The notes under the pieces are model-generated. The model saw nothing but the letters and a program-made list of their open reading frames with translations. It did no database searches and was not told the origin of the DNA. 64,000 bases of DNA from Bisporella sp. PMI_857 (Eukaryota > Ascomycota > Leotiomycetes > Helotiales > Helotiaceae), in NCBI GenBank assembly GCA_021307315.1, contig JAJSPD010000100.1, positions 1 to 64,000 on the forward strand. Direction: 5' to 3'. Position numbers and translations under genes: made by a program. Position 1 is the stretch's first letter. Every line of letters starts with the position of its first letter. Of the stretch, positions 1 through 11,940 are shown piece by piece.

Positions 1-2245
1 TAAGCAATCGGTGGACGGATGGGTGGCCAAAACGACGGTGTAGTTGACGTAGCTCCGACTCGGTCAAGTGGCTCCAAGCAACGCCCTTTTCTAGTTGATG
101 AAGGAGCAACCAGGGGTGACCCCACTTGCGCACGACGGGCACCCGATTATCTCCCTGAACGAGCACATTCTCGAGGTTATCGAGCTTGACGCCTAATTTA
201 TCCATATCTCCGATACAAAATAGAAACGGAGTGTTCGCGGGAACAACGTGGAAAGTGATGTACCCTAAGGGGGTTTGGACCCGAATTGTGCCGAGAGAGA
301 TCACAGTACCCTTGCCAAAACGAATCGTATGTTGGCCTGCCGTTGATTGGTCGATCTGAACAGAGCTATCAAGCTGTTGAAGAGCTCGAACTTGAGGTTC
401 TCCTGCTGTAGATACTCCTGCGGCTCCAGAATCTGGCATGATACCATGGAAGACGTTCGCCGAGTATCTGTCATCGAAGGAGAACGCGGAACTCTCCTTT
501 GGCTCGTTGAAGATATCTGACTTCGTAACAGAATGGAGCGTAGATTGGTCATTGAGGACAGCGACGGTCTGCGTGCCATCTACCTCACCAAACTCGGTGA
601 AGTATTGGTCGGAAGAGTAGTCCTCAATTTCCATATCCATAAGGAGCTGTTCAGCCTCATTGACCTCACCCTCGAGATCTTCTACGCCTTCATATTGAAC
701 CAGGAAGCTTTGGAAGTAGGCCGCAGTGTCCTCACGATTTCCGACGTTTCTTGCACTCTGGCGAAACTTGTTATATGCCTCCTTTCGCTCGTCGAGAGAG
801 TGCCTGGTTGACCAGCAATTTGGCTTCTCACAAACGTAGCACTTCTTCTGACGTTGATCTCTGCTATTCCTAGGCTGGTAGCCCTTGCAATTACCTCTGA
901 AGTTACCATGGGAACCTCCACGGTGGTAAGTTCTGCCTCGGCCACCATATGTGCGGTCAGTCCAATTGTGATCAAATTGGTCATCACCGTCGTCTCCAGC
1001 GTGAAACTGTTGCACCTCTTGCGAGCGCTCAGCGGTTCCAATTGCAGACCGTAGCTGTGCACACACTCCCTCATATGTGGACGCAGGATTGTACAGAGCC
1101 ATATTGCACTCGGGGATGCCACGACAAGCGCTAATAACTTGATCTCTCATGTTGATATCGACACTGTAGATGTCTGACAGTCCTTGTAACAGCGTCTGCA
1201 GCTTGTCAAAGAGGAGCTGGAGGCATTCGAGGCGAGTCTTGGTAGGGTTCTTGGTGATAACTCGGCGCAGTGTGGTCTCTCTCCATTCAGACATGTACAA
1301 TTGACGGTTTTCCTCGGTCTCGAAGTGGACACGAAATTGATGGACCATGGTATCGAACGTGTAGCCTTTGCCAGCAAAATGTGTGTAGTAGAACTTGGAG
1401 GCTCGTTCTCGGAGCATGATTGGAAGGGCCTTGTGGTATTGGTCTGGTTGCAGTCCTACCATGGAGCAATTGTCGAAGAAAATAGGGAGTTTTACAGACA
1501 TCATGTCATATAACTCTCCACTGAACCTCATGTCCTTGTCGTACAGCTTCACTAAATCCGTAAGTTGTCTGGTTAATGGGTTTGCAGTCGTTACAGGTTC
1601 GGTAGTAAGTGGAATCGCAATGGGAGGTGTTGACGCGGTCGTAAATGGAATTGTCACTGGGGGTGTTGACGCAGTTGGTGTTGGAATTTGTGGTAGTGTG
1701 CGTCCCTGAGAACTGTCTCTCGGAGTCGTGATCGCACTTGGTTGTGGTGTTGTTAGGGTAACCTTTGTTGCAGGGAGGACTGGCGCAGAACTTCCATTTC
1801 TTAACTGAGGAACGTGATATTCCGTAGAATTTGGGTTCCATCGAGATGGGAAGTTCTTGCTGACATTAAGCTGTTGAAGTGTCTCTAGCTCCGTCCATTC
1901 GTGGTATTCTTGTTGTTGAAGGACCTCGTATAGGGTTTGTGGGATGGGGTCGTTATTCTTGGGAATCCATACTCCGTATTGACGCAAGTAATCTCGGAAG
2001 CTCCGTCTAACTCGACTGTCTGCCAAGTCAAATAGTTCTTCTGTCCATCCTTCGAAATCTTCTCTATAGTATTCCCATAATCTATAGTCTCTATAGTCCA
2101 TATCCTGGTAATATAGTTGCATGTGAATGATGTATCCATTGACAACTTTCTCGGTATGGTTATCATCGTCAGAGACGTCAAATGGCTGTCCCCACGCGTC
2201 TTCATTCACATTCTTCTTGTATTTGTCTGGCAGTGGGAGGGCCAT
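1..2245 (-). CDS. Copia gag-pol polyprotein, N-terminal part, open reading frame
   Basis: The protein starts at the ATG at 2245 (MALPLPDKYKKN...). It includes a gag region with proline/threonine-rich low complexity, a zinc-knuckle-like Cys/His cluster (CYVCEKPNC followed by His), a DSGA protease-like motif and the start of the integrase zinc domain (HRRFGHP). No stop occurs in this frame to the window edge. Unlike the right copy, the run after ACACTG reads CGCC-GAG, so gag and pol are in a single frame. It would act in virus-like particles in the cytoplasm, making and then integrating element cDNA. Only the first 748 residues are visible, so whether the whole copy is active cannot be judged. 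Confidence 0.9.
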   Translation of the reverse strand, partial: MALPLPDKYKKNVNEDAWGQPFDVSDDDNHTEKVVNGYIIHMQLYYQDMDYRDYRLWEYYREDFEGWTEELFDLADSRVRRSFRDYLRQYGVWIPKNNDPIPQTLYEVLQQQEYHEWTELETLQQLNVSKNFPSRWNPNSTEYHVPQLRNGSSAPVLPATKVTLTTPQPSAITTPRDSSQGRTLPQIPTPTASTPPVTIPFTTASTPPIAIPLTTEPVTTANPLTRQLTDLVKLYDKDMRFSGELYDMMSVKLPIFFDNCSMVGLQPDQYHKALPIMLRERASKFYYTHFAGKGYTFDTMVHQFRVHFETEENRQLYMSEWRETTLRRVITKNPTKTRLECLQLLFDKLQTLLQGLSDIYSVDINMRDQVISACRGIPECNMALYNPASTYEGVCAQLRSAIGTAERSQEVQQFHAGDDGDDQFDHNWTDRTYGGRGRTYHRGGSHGNFRGNCKGYQPRNSRDQRQKKCYVCEKPNCWSTRHSLDERKEAYNKFRQSARNVGNREDTAAYFQSFLVQYEGVEDLEGEVNEAEQLLMDMEIEDYSSDQYFTEFGEVDGTQTVAVLNDQSTLHSVTKSDIFNEPKESSAFSFDDRYSANVFHGIMPDSGAAGVSTAGEPQVRALQQLDSSVQIDQSTAGQHTIRFGKGTVISLGTIRVQTPLGYITFHVVPANTPFLFCIGDMDKLGVKLDNLENVLVQGDNRVPVVRKWGHPWLLLHQLEKGVAWSHLTESELRQLHRRFGHPSVHRLL

Positions 2246-2475
2246 CGTTCTGGCTACGTCACTGACGCGTAAGGAAAGTGTGAATAGGTGAGTTGTTGTT
2301 TTGTGAATTCGATTCAATGTTGATAGTTGACGTGGAGGTGGAAGTGGGAGTTGGAAGTGCAATTGGTGTGGTATTTGGAGGTGTAATTGGCGCAGAATGG
2401 GAGGTTGTTGATGTGTTCGACTGTAGGGATTCGATTGAGGGTATTCGGGAATCGAGGAAGTCGTTATTGGCGTGG

Positions 2476-2905
2476 TGTTGCGTAATGGACGCAAGCTTGG
2501 TATCTTAATACTCGTGCCAGGCACTTATACTGTATTCCTCAAGCTCTCGTAAACAGCGTTGTTCTGCGTGATGGACGCAAGCTTGGTAGTCTCAATACTC
2601 GTGCCAGGCACTTATATTGTCTCCGCAAGCCCTTGAGGGGTTCCTGCCAGGCAGTTATCCTCGTTAGCACAAAGGCCTGCCAGGCAGTCTTTGTCTCTTC
2701 TGGGGGAACCTTGCCGTTCTGTGGTTAACTGTGAGGTCAACCACTGATCAGTGTTGGTATCACAGGGAGTTGTAGTATACTACGGGTTCTGGGTTTTTGG
2801 TGATTCGTCTTCTTTTTTGTCTAAGGAGGAGGCGGGGGGAGCTTAAGGCCCCTTACCACGCTAGTGCCGCGGTGCCACGTGATGCCATGTGCCCCACTCC
2901 CAACA
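2476..2905 (-). repeat. Copia 5' LTR (left copy)
   Basis: The LTR is inferred to run from TGTTG at 2905 to CAACA at 2476 (minus-strand reading), about 430 bp with short inverted ends. The start is secure because it is where similarity with the right copy begins. The end is inferred from the TGTTG/CAACA pair, since no second LTR is visible. Inside, a block containing a TATAAG box and the words GCCTGGCACGAGTATT and CAAGCTTGCGTCCAT occurs twice with a period of about 87 bp, which could be a duplicated promoter/start region. Confidence 0.7.
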
Positions 2906-3070
2906 CTGACCAAGAACATTCTTAGAAAGGAATAGAATCGAGCATAATCCACGATAATATATAAGTGTAGCTCTCCCCACACCTCTCTTCTGGCTCAGTT
3001 ATAAAATAAATATTAGGAGAAGATGATGTTTATATATGCAGTAACTCTCTCTTAAAACAAGCTAACTTCA

Positions 3071-6000
3071 TTAAAGAATATTACTACGTAGAATATTTAT
3101 TCCGATGATGAAAACCTTTCCAGATTGACATCCAATAGCAAGTGTCGAGCCGGTATATGAGATAACAGAGGTTGTAGCTCGGAAGTCAGGTGGTAACCAA
3201 AGCAGGTTCTGGCCATTCCATAGAACCCAAGACCCACTGACACCAAACCCTTTACGGTGACTTTTGCCACCCACCTCTTGAAAGGATATAGGCAAGGTTA
3301 GGAACCCAGTTGTATTTACCTTAACACGACCAATATTTGTAATCAAAATCGAGTTAGTAATATCAAATGATAAAGTCGAGATATAGCCATTAACTTCAAG
3401 GGTCTGCTGTAGCGTGCCTGTAGCCGCGTCCCAGATCTTGACTGTCTCGTCGTCGGACGCTGACGCCAACAGCTTTGAGTCGTGCGAAAAGGCGACGGAG
3501 CTGACCATGTCGCTGTGCCCTTCGAGCGTCTGCTGTAGCGTGCCTGTAGCCGCGTCCCAGATCTTGACTGTCTTGTCGGCGGACGCTGACGCCAACAGCT
3601 TTGAGTCGTGCGAAAAGGCGACGGAGCTGACCATGTCGCTGTGCCCTTCGAGCGTCTGCTGTAGCGTGCCTGTAGCCGCGTCCCAGATCTTGACTGTCTT
3701 GTCGGCGGACGCTGACGCCAACAGCTTTGAGTCGTGCGAAAAGGCGACAGACCTGACCATGTCGCTGTGCCCTTCGAGCGTCTGCTGTAGCGTGCCTGTA
3801 GCCGCGTCCCAGATCTTGACTGTCTCGTCGTCGGACGCTGACGCCAACAGCTTTGAGTCGTGCGAAAAGGCGACGGAGCTGACCGTGTCGCTGTGCCCTT
3901 CGAGCGTCTGCTGTAGCGTGCCTGTAGCCGCGTCCCAGATCTTGACTGTCTCGTCGTCGGACGCTGACGCCAACAGCTTTGAGTCGTGCGAAAAGGCGAC
4001 AGACCAGACCGTGTCGCTGTGCCCTTCGAGCGTCTGCTGTAGCGTGCCTGTAGCCGCGTCCCAGATCTTGACTGTCTCGTCGTCGGACGCTGACGCCAAC
4101 AGCTTTGAGTCGCGCGAAAAGGCGACAGACCTGACCATGTCGCTGTGCCCTTCGAGCGTCTGCTGTAGCGTGCCTGTAGCCGCGTCCCAGATCTTGACTG
4201 TCTTGTCAGCGGACGCTGACGCCAACAGCTTTGAGTCGTGCGAAAAGGCGACAGACCTGACCGTGTAGCTGTGCCCTTCGAGCGTCTGCTGTAGCGTGCC
4301 TGTAGCCGCGTCCCAGATCTTGACTGTCTTGTCGAAGGACGCTGACGCCAACAGCTTTGAGTCGTGCGAAAAGGCGACGGACCAGACCGTGTCGCTGTGC
4401 CCTTCGAGCGTCTGCTGTAGCGTGCCTGTAGCCGCGTCCCAGATCTTGACTGTCTTGTCGGAGGACGCTGACGCCAACAGCTTTGAGTCGTGCGAAAAGG
4501 CGACGGACCAGACCGTGTCGCTGTGCCCTTCGAGCGTCTGCTGTAGCGTGCCTGTAGCCGCGTCCCAGATCTTGACTGTCTTGTCGGAGGACGCTGACGC
4601 CAACAGCTTTGAGTCGTGCGAAAAGGCGACGGACCAGACCGTGTCGCTGTGCCCTTCGAGCGTCTGCTGTAGCGTGCCTGTAGCCGCGTCCCAGATCTTG
4701 ACTGTCTTGTCGGAGGACGCTGACGCCAACAGCTTTGAGTCGTGCGAAAAGGCGACGGACCAGACCGAGCCGCTGTGCCCTTCGAGCATCTGCTGTAGCG
4801 TGCCTGTAGCCGCGTCCCAGATCTTGACTGTCTTGTCGTCGGACGCTGACGCCAACAGCTTTGAGTCGTGCGAAAAGGCGACAGACCTGACCGTGTCGCT
4901 GTGCCCCTCGAGCGTCTGCAAAACGGCATTCCATTCCAGATCTGTATTTGGCTCCTGTAAGATCCAATCAGGGATATAATTCTGGAATGTATTTCGAATG
5001 ATGCTTTTCTTTGGAGCGAAGGTAAGTGCAGAGGAGTAGAGCTGGAGGGGCGACGAGTCAGCTATAGAGTAGTAGGTAAGGATAAAGCGCTTTGCATCGT
5101 AAAGGAACCTAGATATTTGACTGCTTTTTATAGGCTGAAAAATTATATTTAGTAAATACTTGTAGTTGAGATTAGTGAGTGACATACATCTATTATAGCC
5201 ATCAAGTTGTCTACTATCCCAATGCTTTCTCGTAGCCTTCCAATAAAGCTTAATGATTCAAGCCAATGAAGAAAGTGACACTTGAGAAAATTGTGAACTT
5301 GGTCGTCATCGTATATAATACTTCCGCTTTCCTTCAAATGATACACCCAATACTGGCAAGCATATTGAATATCAGATGGTAGATGAGAATTTATCGTTTG
5401 TTTATCAACATCTGCTCGTGGCCTTTCTGGTGTCCGAAGATTGCAAATATCTTTCTTGAGATTTTCGCCCGTAGATAGGAGTTTAAGGCATCGGGTCGCT
5501 AACTTGTTATGGGCATCTTTCTCGTCGACCCAAAAGAGGTTTGTCTCGCGCTTCTCAGTATCAACGAGAAAGTCCCGGAACGACAAATGAAGCAGTCGTA
5601 TAGGGTGATCAGGACGAGAGGGGATGCTTAGAACGGAGTGGAGGAGATCTGTTTTGCTATCGACTGTACCTTCAGGGACCCCAAGGAGTCGATCGAGAGA
5701 AGTAGCGGAAAGAGGGCTAGCGAGAATGACGATCGACCCAACGACTTGCTGAAAGTCTTCTACTAGACCTCTTCTCTCTGAAATAGTAACTCCGACGAGT
5801 AGCTGGTCCAAGACTGGGAGATATGTTGCGTCAAGTTTAGACGCTTGGCTTCTACTCTGATATTTTAGGACCTTAGCAAGCTGATCCTTCGGTTGGCCGC
5901 ATTTTCGGTCATTAATGAACCGGCAGACGGTTGTAGCAAAAATGAACAACGGGATAGCCATTCCGACTAAGTTTTGAACGGTTATGTGGCCTGGCCAATC

Positions 6001-7270
6001 CGTGGGTAATTGCCGGGTTTGAGTGACTGATTTGTTATAATCTTCTCGGATTGTTGCTAGCTCGTGTTCTAGGAATGAAGAGATGTCCTCCTTGACAATA
6101 GGCTCAGGAATTTGATGAAGAACCAATCTTTCATATTTGCCTCTTATATCCTCAAAGCCGAGGCGAATCGGAAGCTCTGGCCTACTTGTCAAAAAGAACT
6201 TGAGTTGCGCCGATGTTATGTGCTTCACTTGTGAAAACAAGCGAATTATAGTTCTAACGTCCTCTTCTCGGTCACACTCGTCAAGGGCATCTACCACAAT
6301 CACTATGCTTGAAGACTTCTGAGGATCCGTACGTATCTTCTCTAACGGTTGCAAGACAAGTGCATCGAATTGTTGCTTCAAAGCTTTCCTAGAGATTCCC
6401 GGGTCAGCTTCGATCGTATTCTGGACGTGTGGCGCTAAAGAAGGTAGTTTTTGGACGAGCTGAGTAGCAATCGTTGCAAAAAACATTCCTGCGTGGCCAC
6501 GGTCGCCTTCACCCCTCTTGAAGAAGAAGCTGGCGCCGAGCTCTCCCTTGTCGGCGAAGTTTTGAGCCACCGTGCGGGAGATTGTAGATTTGCCAGTGCC
6601 CGCCATACCATTTAGCCAGAATATACGTTCGCTGCCTCGATCGCTAGCCCAGCTATATATCTGCCGAAGGAGTTCCGCTCGAGTGCCTTGGTAGCATCGA
6701 GCATTATGTTCTTCGTCGTGGGAGTCGAACGCGGCGTTGTCGGCCGACCGTAGTTTATCGAGTACAATTTTTTGATGGATATTAAGAATTTGTACTCTAT
6801 ATGCACCATTGTCAGCTTCTGCTATTCAATATGAACAAAATCACGTACTCTTGGTCGACTTGGAGATTGAAAGATATATTATCTTTGCAGTTTCCGAGTG
6901 TCTTCATAATTCTATCCACTTCCTTACTCTTAAGAGGCCATTTCAAGGAACGCTTTCCATAACGACTCATCAATTTCTCTGTTGTTCGAGGCTGGAGCTT
7001 TTTCTCTAGCTGGGCGAGCAGCTTCTGACAGTCCTTAACTCCCTCACACAAGCTCTGGGAATCCTGGAGTCTCACACCATTTGGACCGTCGCACAGTGAA
7101 TGGACCCTCCCAAGTGTTGCTTCTAATCCTTGGGCCTCCCTTTGAAGGCGTTCGATATCGTCTCGAGCATTCTTGATATTGGCGTAGTACTCGGAGCACC
7201 GTGAGGCAACCTTTACAGACAAATCAATAACTGCAATAACGCTTGCGACAAGCCCGAGAGCCTCTGCCAT
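3071..7270 (-). CDS. NLR/STAND protein: SesA-like N-terminus, NACHT NTPase, 12 WD40 repeats
   Basis: Three exons are inferred: 7270-6849, 6796-5188 and 5134-3071, with introns of 52 and 53 bp (GTACGT...ATATAG and GTATGT...TTTCAG). Joined, they give exactly 1365 codons including the stop. Residues 1-140 (MAEALGLVASVIAVIDLSVK...) resemble the fungal SesA-type NLR N-terminal domain. The conserved linker AAFDSHDEEHNARC precedes NACHT, with P-loop GMAGTGKST near residue 205 and Walker B VVDALDEC near 310. WD40 repeats fill about 752-1255, followed by a 110-residue non-repeat tail. This is the architecture of fungal HET-E/HNWD-type non-self recognition proteins: repeats sense a ligand, NACHT oligomerises, and the N-terminus triggers a response. 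The role is inferred. The start at 7270 was chosen because SesA-like proteins begin MAEALG; an upstream in-frame ATG at 7306 exists. Confidence 0.92.
3401..4912 (-). repeat. Tandem array of twelve 126-bp units encoding WD40 repeats
   Basis: Twelve consecutive 42-residue units, each starting LEGHS and ending in the block VKIWDAATGTLQQ, have no length variation. Units 3 and 4 encode identical residues. Nearly all amino-acid differences fall at the same few places: the two residues after GHS (DT, DM, YT, GS), the next-but-one residue (W, R, S), and the pair around the DK/DE turn (DD, SD, FD, AD with K or E). Unit 7 also has R for H in the FSHD block. This pattern is known in fungal HNWD proteins, where repeats are homogenised by recombination while ligand-facing residues vary. 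Confidence 0.95.
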
Positions 7271-7588
7271 TATTATTGCGATGAAGCAGACGAAGAGAGC
7301 GTGCAATAGACATCTTTATTCGTACGGCTGAGGTTCGAGTTGGGACGAGGCTGCACATGTGGCCTGAGGACTAAGGTTAAATCTAAAAATAGACTTGGGT
7401 TCATAATACTCGGAATTCGAGCGACCAGATCTTTAGAATTGAGAAAATTGCATTCCCAGCACCCTTAGAGCTGTCATAAAGGCGAGGTATTATTGGCTCC
7501 TGGGCCTTCTCTTCTATCGAGCGTCATCCGCGAGCACAATGATGGAGTGTAGAATGAGGGACGTTGCCATGATCTGCAAGAGCACGGT
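7271..7588. other. Upstream region of the NLR gene
   Basis: This 318-bp stretch lies between the NLR start codon and the outer edge of the inverted repeat. It would contain the NLR promoter. No transposon end, RNA gene or convincing ORF was recognised. Confidence 0.4.
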
Positions 7589-8418
7589 ATGATCATCGAT
7601 GAAATGATAAGTCAAATGCGATGAGATGTCCGTGCGCAGAGAATTTGTCGCTGAGGTAAGGCAGAGAGAGCAATTTGCAAAACACCATCACCACTTGATC
7701 GCGAGATTTTGAATCAATTACTGTCACAGAACAGACCCGCGTTGAGGGTCATTGGGTGGATACGCGAGCACGCCAAGCAAGGCCAAGGAGTAGTAGTAGT
7801 AGTAGTTTATTGCGCCCGGCTAAGCCTAAAGGGCCCTATTCTATATTACATAATACACTTCCTTCGGTGTTTCTAATGCCTCCTGAAGCCCATACAGAAC
7901 TGCTTCTATTTACATTTTCCAATTTCAGTAACACATATTCAACGTGGTCTCGTGCGTAGTTAGTAGCAAGTTAACTTGAAGTTCATTCCTCCAAGTGTTC
8001 AATGTCCTATTGTCGGCGACTGAAGCGAGACCTGCTGGGGACACGAGGGTGATAAAGGGTTAGTCGGAATAAAAGAAAGAAATGGGAGTTCCTATTGTAG
8101 GGAGTTAGTTGCCTGCTCTACTTCCATGTCCAGTCGTCTTGTGGCTATGGCAAACTTGATCGTTGCTCGAACCGCGTCTATATTTGGTGTCCATTTCTCC
8201 GGGTCAGATGGAGCTTTCCCTCCCAGGTAGAAGGAGAGGTTGCCTCTTCTAGTGTCTGTCTGTGCTAGCATTTGCGTTCGGTATGCGTCCCATCTCGTGC
8301 ATCGGAAAAGGAAGTGCTTGACAGTTTCTGTTGCCTGTCCGCAGGCACATTGGTCAGATTCCGCTGCTCCAATCCGGTGAAGATATCCGTTCAGTCGTGC
8401 CATTCCTGTACGGAGCTG
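7589..8418 (-). repeat. Left arm of an 830-bp inverted repeat
   Basis: Positions 7589-8418 are the reverse complement of 13396-14225. Paired coordinates always add to 21814, so there is no net indel. The stretches compared, including both encoded ORF pieces, are identical. The arm contains the last 100 or so codons of the LINE ORF2, the LINE 3' UTR, its (AGT)n tail at about 7790-7808, and about 200 bp beyond the tail. Because DNA beyond the LINE end is included, this is a DNA-level inverted duplication and not two separate LINE insertions. Confidence 0.9.
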
Positions 8419-11400
8419 TGCTAATACGCTCGCTTCTCTCCGCTTGAGACCGTCGTATAGGGTACGAGTATGTTTTCCTGGCAGTGCGGTGTCCATTTCT
8501 CTGGAATACTTTCCCACCTCGTCTGGTAGTGTTCTTGTTGTCCTTTCTGCTTTTTCCTTGTTGATGGTTGTGGATTTGGCTTGGTAGCATTGCCCTTGCG
8601 GTGTTCGGCCGGGCTCGGTAGCCTATCGTGCGGCTTCCTTTGCTCTCCTGCCGAGCTCGAAGCTCTCCTGAGACGGGATCCAGATCATGGAGATAGAATT
8701 GCCTCCTTTTCTCAGCGTGGAAGCTACCTCGTAGATTTCTTTAATGCTGGTTTGCCCTGATTGATGTCTTGGTTGGCTTGTTGCTAGCAGGGCTCCCTGG
8801 TTGCTTGAAATAATCGTGATCTGTCTTCCCACCAGGTGTATAGGTAGGCGCTTCATTGCCATCGCTATCGCGGCGAGTTCAGCCGTGTACGGGTTCTGTT
8901 CCGTTCTTGCTCCCAGCGTGACTGAGTATGCAATCGGTTCTCTGCCTGTTACAATGCCGAGAGTGTCGTGGATAGTTCCTCCCATCCCAACTATCGACTT
9001 TCTCGTGGACGAGCTTGTCGCAATCCGAATGCCGCCAATGGTATTCGCAATATTAGTAGTCTCCTCTGTTCCGAGGTCGATGGTCGCGAGGATCCGTTCC
9101 TCCCACGGAGCTATCACATAGGGTTGAATGACCTCCATCTTATCTGTTGGCATGTTTTGATGCGCACGAGCTATCTTTTGCAATGGTGACGTGAATCTCC
9201 GGAGTACTCTAGTGTTTAGCTTCGATATCGGATTCGTCTCGGGGAGCGTGCGGATGTTGACCCACAACTTCGTGGCCTTCTCTGCCCACCGCTCGCTCAC
9301 TGTGCGTATGCTGGCCTCGGCTTCTGCAATTGCAGTTGCGACGGTTCGGAAAGCTCCTGTGACGGCTTGTGCTCCGATTCTTTGTATTCTGTTCATTAAG
9401 GCCATACCCTTGCATCCACAAGCATACATCCACACGTTTGACGCGTAGTCCACGACTGGCGCTACCGTCGCTCCAAACAGCTGCCTTGCAGTTGAGGGGG
9501 AGACCAGCCGTAGTCGTTTTAATGCCATCGCGGCAAGAAGGCCCTTGGTCGTTGCTTTCCCGATGTGTTGTACATACCGGAGTCCTGAGTCCATAATGAC
9601 TCCTAAAATCTTGGCGGCCTCCTTTGGTACGACTGCCTCCCCTTTGATAGTGAACGATCTGGTACTGATTCGGTCATGCCGTCTAGTGAAATGAATGATT
9701 GCTGTCTTCTTGCCTTCGAACGTGGCTCCGCTCCGCCTTTCCCAGTCCATTGCTTTGTCGATGATAACCTGAATCCCTTCCCGGTTCTCATCTGCTGATG
9801 ATCCTGTGACCCACGCATTATAGTCATCTACAAATGCTATTGATCCCCCATTTGCATTCAGTTTGTGTTGAACTAGGTCGGCATTGAAGAAGAGGAACAA
9901 GATTGGTGAAAGTGGTGACCCTTGCGGTAAGCCTGCTTGTGGGAGTGGCTGCTGTCGAGAGGCGAGGCCATTTACTAGTATTGTAGCTGTGCGTTCCGAG
10001 CAAAAAGCATCAATCCACCTCACTAGGGCCGGTGGGATGCCTCTTGCTGCGAGTCTCTGCAACAGCCTGTCCTTGTACACTCCATTGTATGCGCCCTTCA
10101 CGTCGAAGCTAACCAAGCTAAGGACCTTCTTTGATCTCCATGCATTATAGATGTGTTCTTGCAGCAGCAGAAGTGCCTGTTCAGCAGAGCGCTTCTTTTT
10201 AGCCCCGAAGTGATTCGTAGGGAGAAGACCAAAGGTCTCTACTGCATGCGATATTCTTTCAGCAATCACCGATTCTAGTGTCTTTCCTAGTGTGGAGAGC
10301 AGCGAGATCGGCCTCCATGAATTTGCGACCGTGTAATCATCTTTGTTTGGCTTTTTCAGCGGTATGATCTTGGCATTTCTCCATTGTGTAGGGAGTTCCC
10401 CTTCGTCCAACGACGTCTGAAAGAGGAGCAACACCCTGTCTTTGACCACTGGCCATACCTGCTTCCATACCATGGCTGGTAACCCATCCTCTCCTGGCGC
10501 CTTCCACGACTTCGCCGCAAAAATCCTCCGTTCGACTTCTTCCATGGTCAAGGGAGGCATCGACACTGCGGTTCGCTGTGGTCGTGGTCCTTCATCTTCT
10601 ATCCTCTCTGGTAGTGGGGGAAAGAACACCGACAGCAGTTCCTCTGCTTGTTCAGTTTTGTTTTTCGTGGTGGATCCGTCTCTTTTCGTCAGCGGCGGTA
10701 TCTTGTCAAATGCTGAGCTACCACAAGGATCCAAGTACTTTGCCGCTTGCCATATGTTTGTGTCATCCGCGAGGAAGTCCTCCCAGTGCGCTTTTTTCTG
10801 TCTCCGGACGGCATCGTGGTACTCCTTAGCCGCTTCATTCGCTTGCTGTTCTAGTTCGGGAAACATGCGACCCATCCGCCGTTGGGTTCTGGCCTGGTTC
10901 CTCCAGTACGTGTAGACTCGTCGCAGCTGCGTGAGGTCTGTTGTCCACCATCTCTTCGCGTATGGTGAAGGCTTCGCCCTTGGGGTGAGTGCATGGACTG
11001 CCTCCAGCACCGCTGTCATCAACCCATCTGCCTGTTGCTGTACACTGCCACCAAATGGAACGAAGCGAAGATTGGTAGTAATCCTGCCTTTTATGTCGGT
11101 CCAAGGCGCATTTTTGAAAAGCAGCCTTGTTTCAACAGCTCGTTCCGGAGTCGCGACGTCGAACGTCGTCTGAATTGCTCTGTGGTCGGATCCATGCTCG
11201 GTCGTGTGGACTGTACACTTCACCACTGATGTTGCCAATTCTTCGGAAGCCAGTACCAGATCAATTGTTGACTCATGATTCCCCCGTTGCCACGTCTTCG
11301 TTCCCCTCGGGAGCAAGCTGTGTAGAGCATGCTCACTCATGAGGTCGATGATCGGGTCCGCCTCTCCTTGCCTTTCCCGTGAGACGTCCTCTCCTCCCCA

Positions 11401-11940
11401 TAATTGATCGTGCCGGTTGAAATCCCCGGCAAGTACAACATCCACTCGGGTGCCAATCTTGCTGCGTGTTTCTCTTATTACCTGATGTAATTCGCGTATC
11501 GCAACCCTCAATGCCTCCGCATCCTGCGGTTCAACGTAGACCGACACTACCAGCATCGACCGGTCTGGGAGTCGCAGTACCGCTGCCGTAAGGTCCGATG
11601 ATTGTATTGGCACCTGTTCTGCTTCGATATCCTTCCGAATCCAGAGCATGCTCCGAACCGCCCACCTTTCCACACGTTGGACTGTGGGTACTATTTTGAT
11701 CCAGTTTGGGTGTCCCATTGGGGCTGTCACCAAAGTGCCGTCGATGATCCTCGCATATGGCTCAGATATCGCCAACACTCCACAGTCCTTCAGTTGCTCA
11801 TCACTCATTAAACTGTGCTGCACCTCTCGCTGCTTCCGGACATTCAATTGGAGTATTTGAAAGGTTTTACGCATCCCGGGAGCGGTGGCGTGTTTCGCAG
11901 TTCCCGTTGAGCGATTCGTGTGGCCCTCCGCATGTGACAC
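8092..11940 (-). pseudogene. LINE ORF2: endonuclease, reverse transcriptase and RNase H, with one premature stop
   Basis: A single frame runs from ATG 11940 to 8092 except for one TAG at 8625-8623 (after KEAAR). It would encode about 1280 residues. The N-terminus (FQILQLNVRKQ, AISEPYA, LAGDFNRHD, GSDHRAI) is an exonuclease/endonuclease/phosphatase-type nuclease. The middle is reverse transcriptase with catalytic FVDD and the motif GLPQGSPLSPILF. After it comes an RNase H-like region (YTAELAAIAMA). The C-terminus beyond the stop has a Cys/His cluster (CACGQ...HFLFRC) usual in these elements. Resuming after the stop keeps the frame, and a CAG-to-TAG change would explain it. The start overlaps the 3' end of ORF1 by 74 bases, a common LINE arrangement. 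Confidence 0.9.

Larger units (their letters stand above)
1..2905 (-). mobile_element. Ty1/Copia-type LTR retrotransposon, left copy (5' half, truncated by window edge)
   Basis: Reading the minus strand from 2905, the element begins TGTTGGGAG, followed by an LTR, a leader and a gag-pol frame that stays open to position 1. It matches the right-hand copy starting at 58910 in inverted orientation almost base for base. From the gag ATG to the window edge the two copies differ in length by one base only. The other LTR lies outside the window, so no target-site duplication can be tested. The DNA next to the LTR (2906 onwards) is the 3' side of the NLR gene. Confidence 0.93.

Noticed and set aside
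3343..4979. Long open frames in other phases and on the plus strand across the WD40 array
   Set aside because: They are shadows created by a repeat unit whose length is a multiple of three (126 bp). Their proteins are monotonous Arg- or Ser/Ala-rich repeats.
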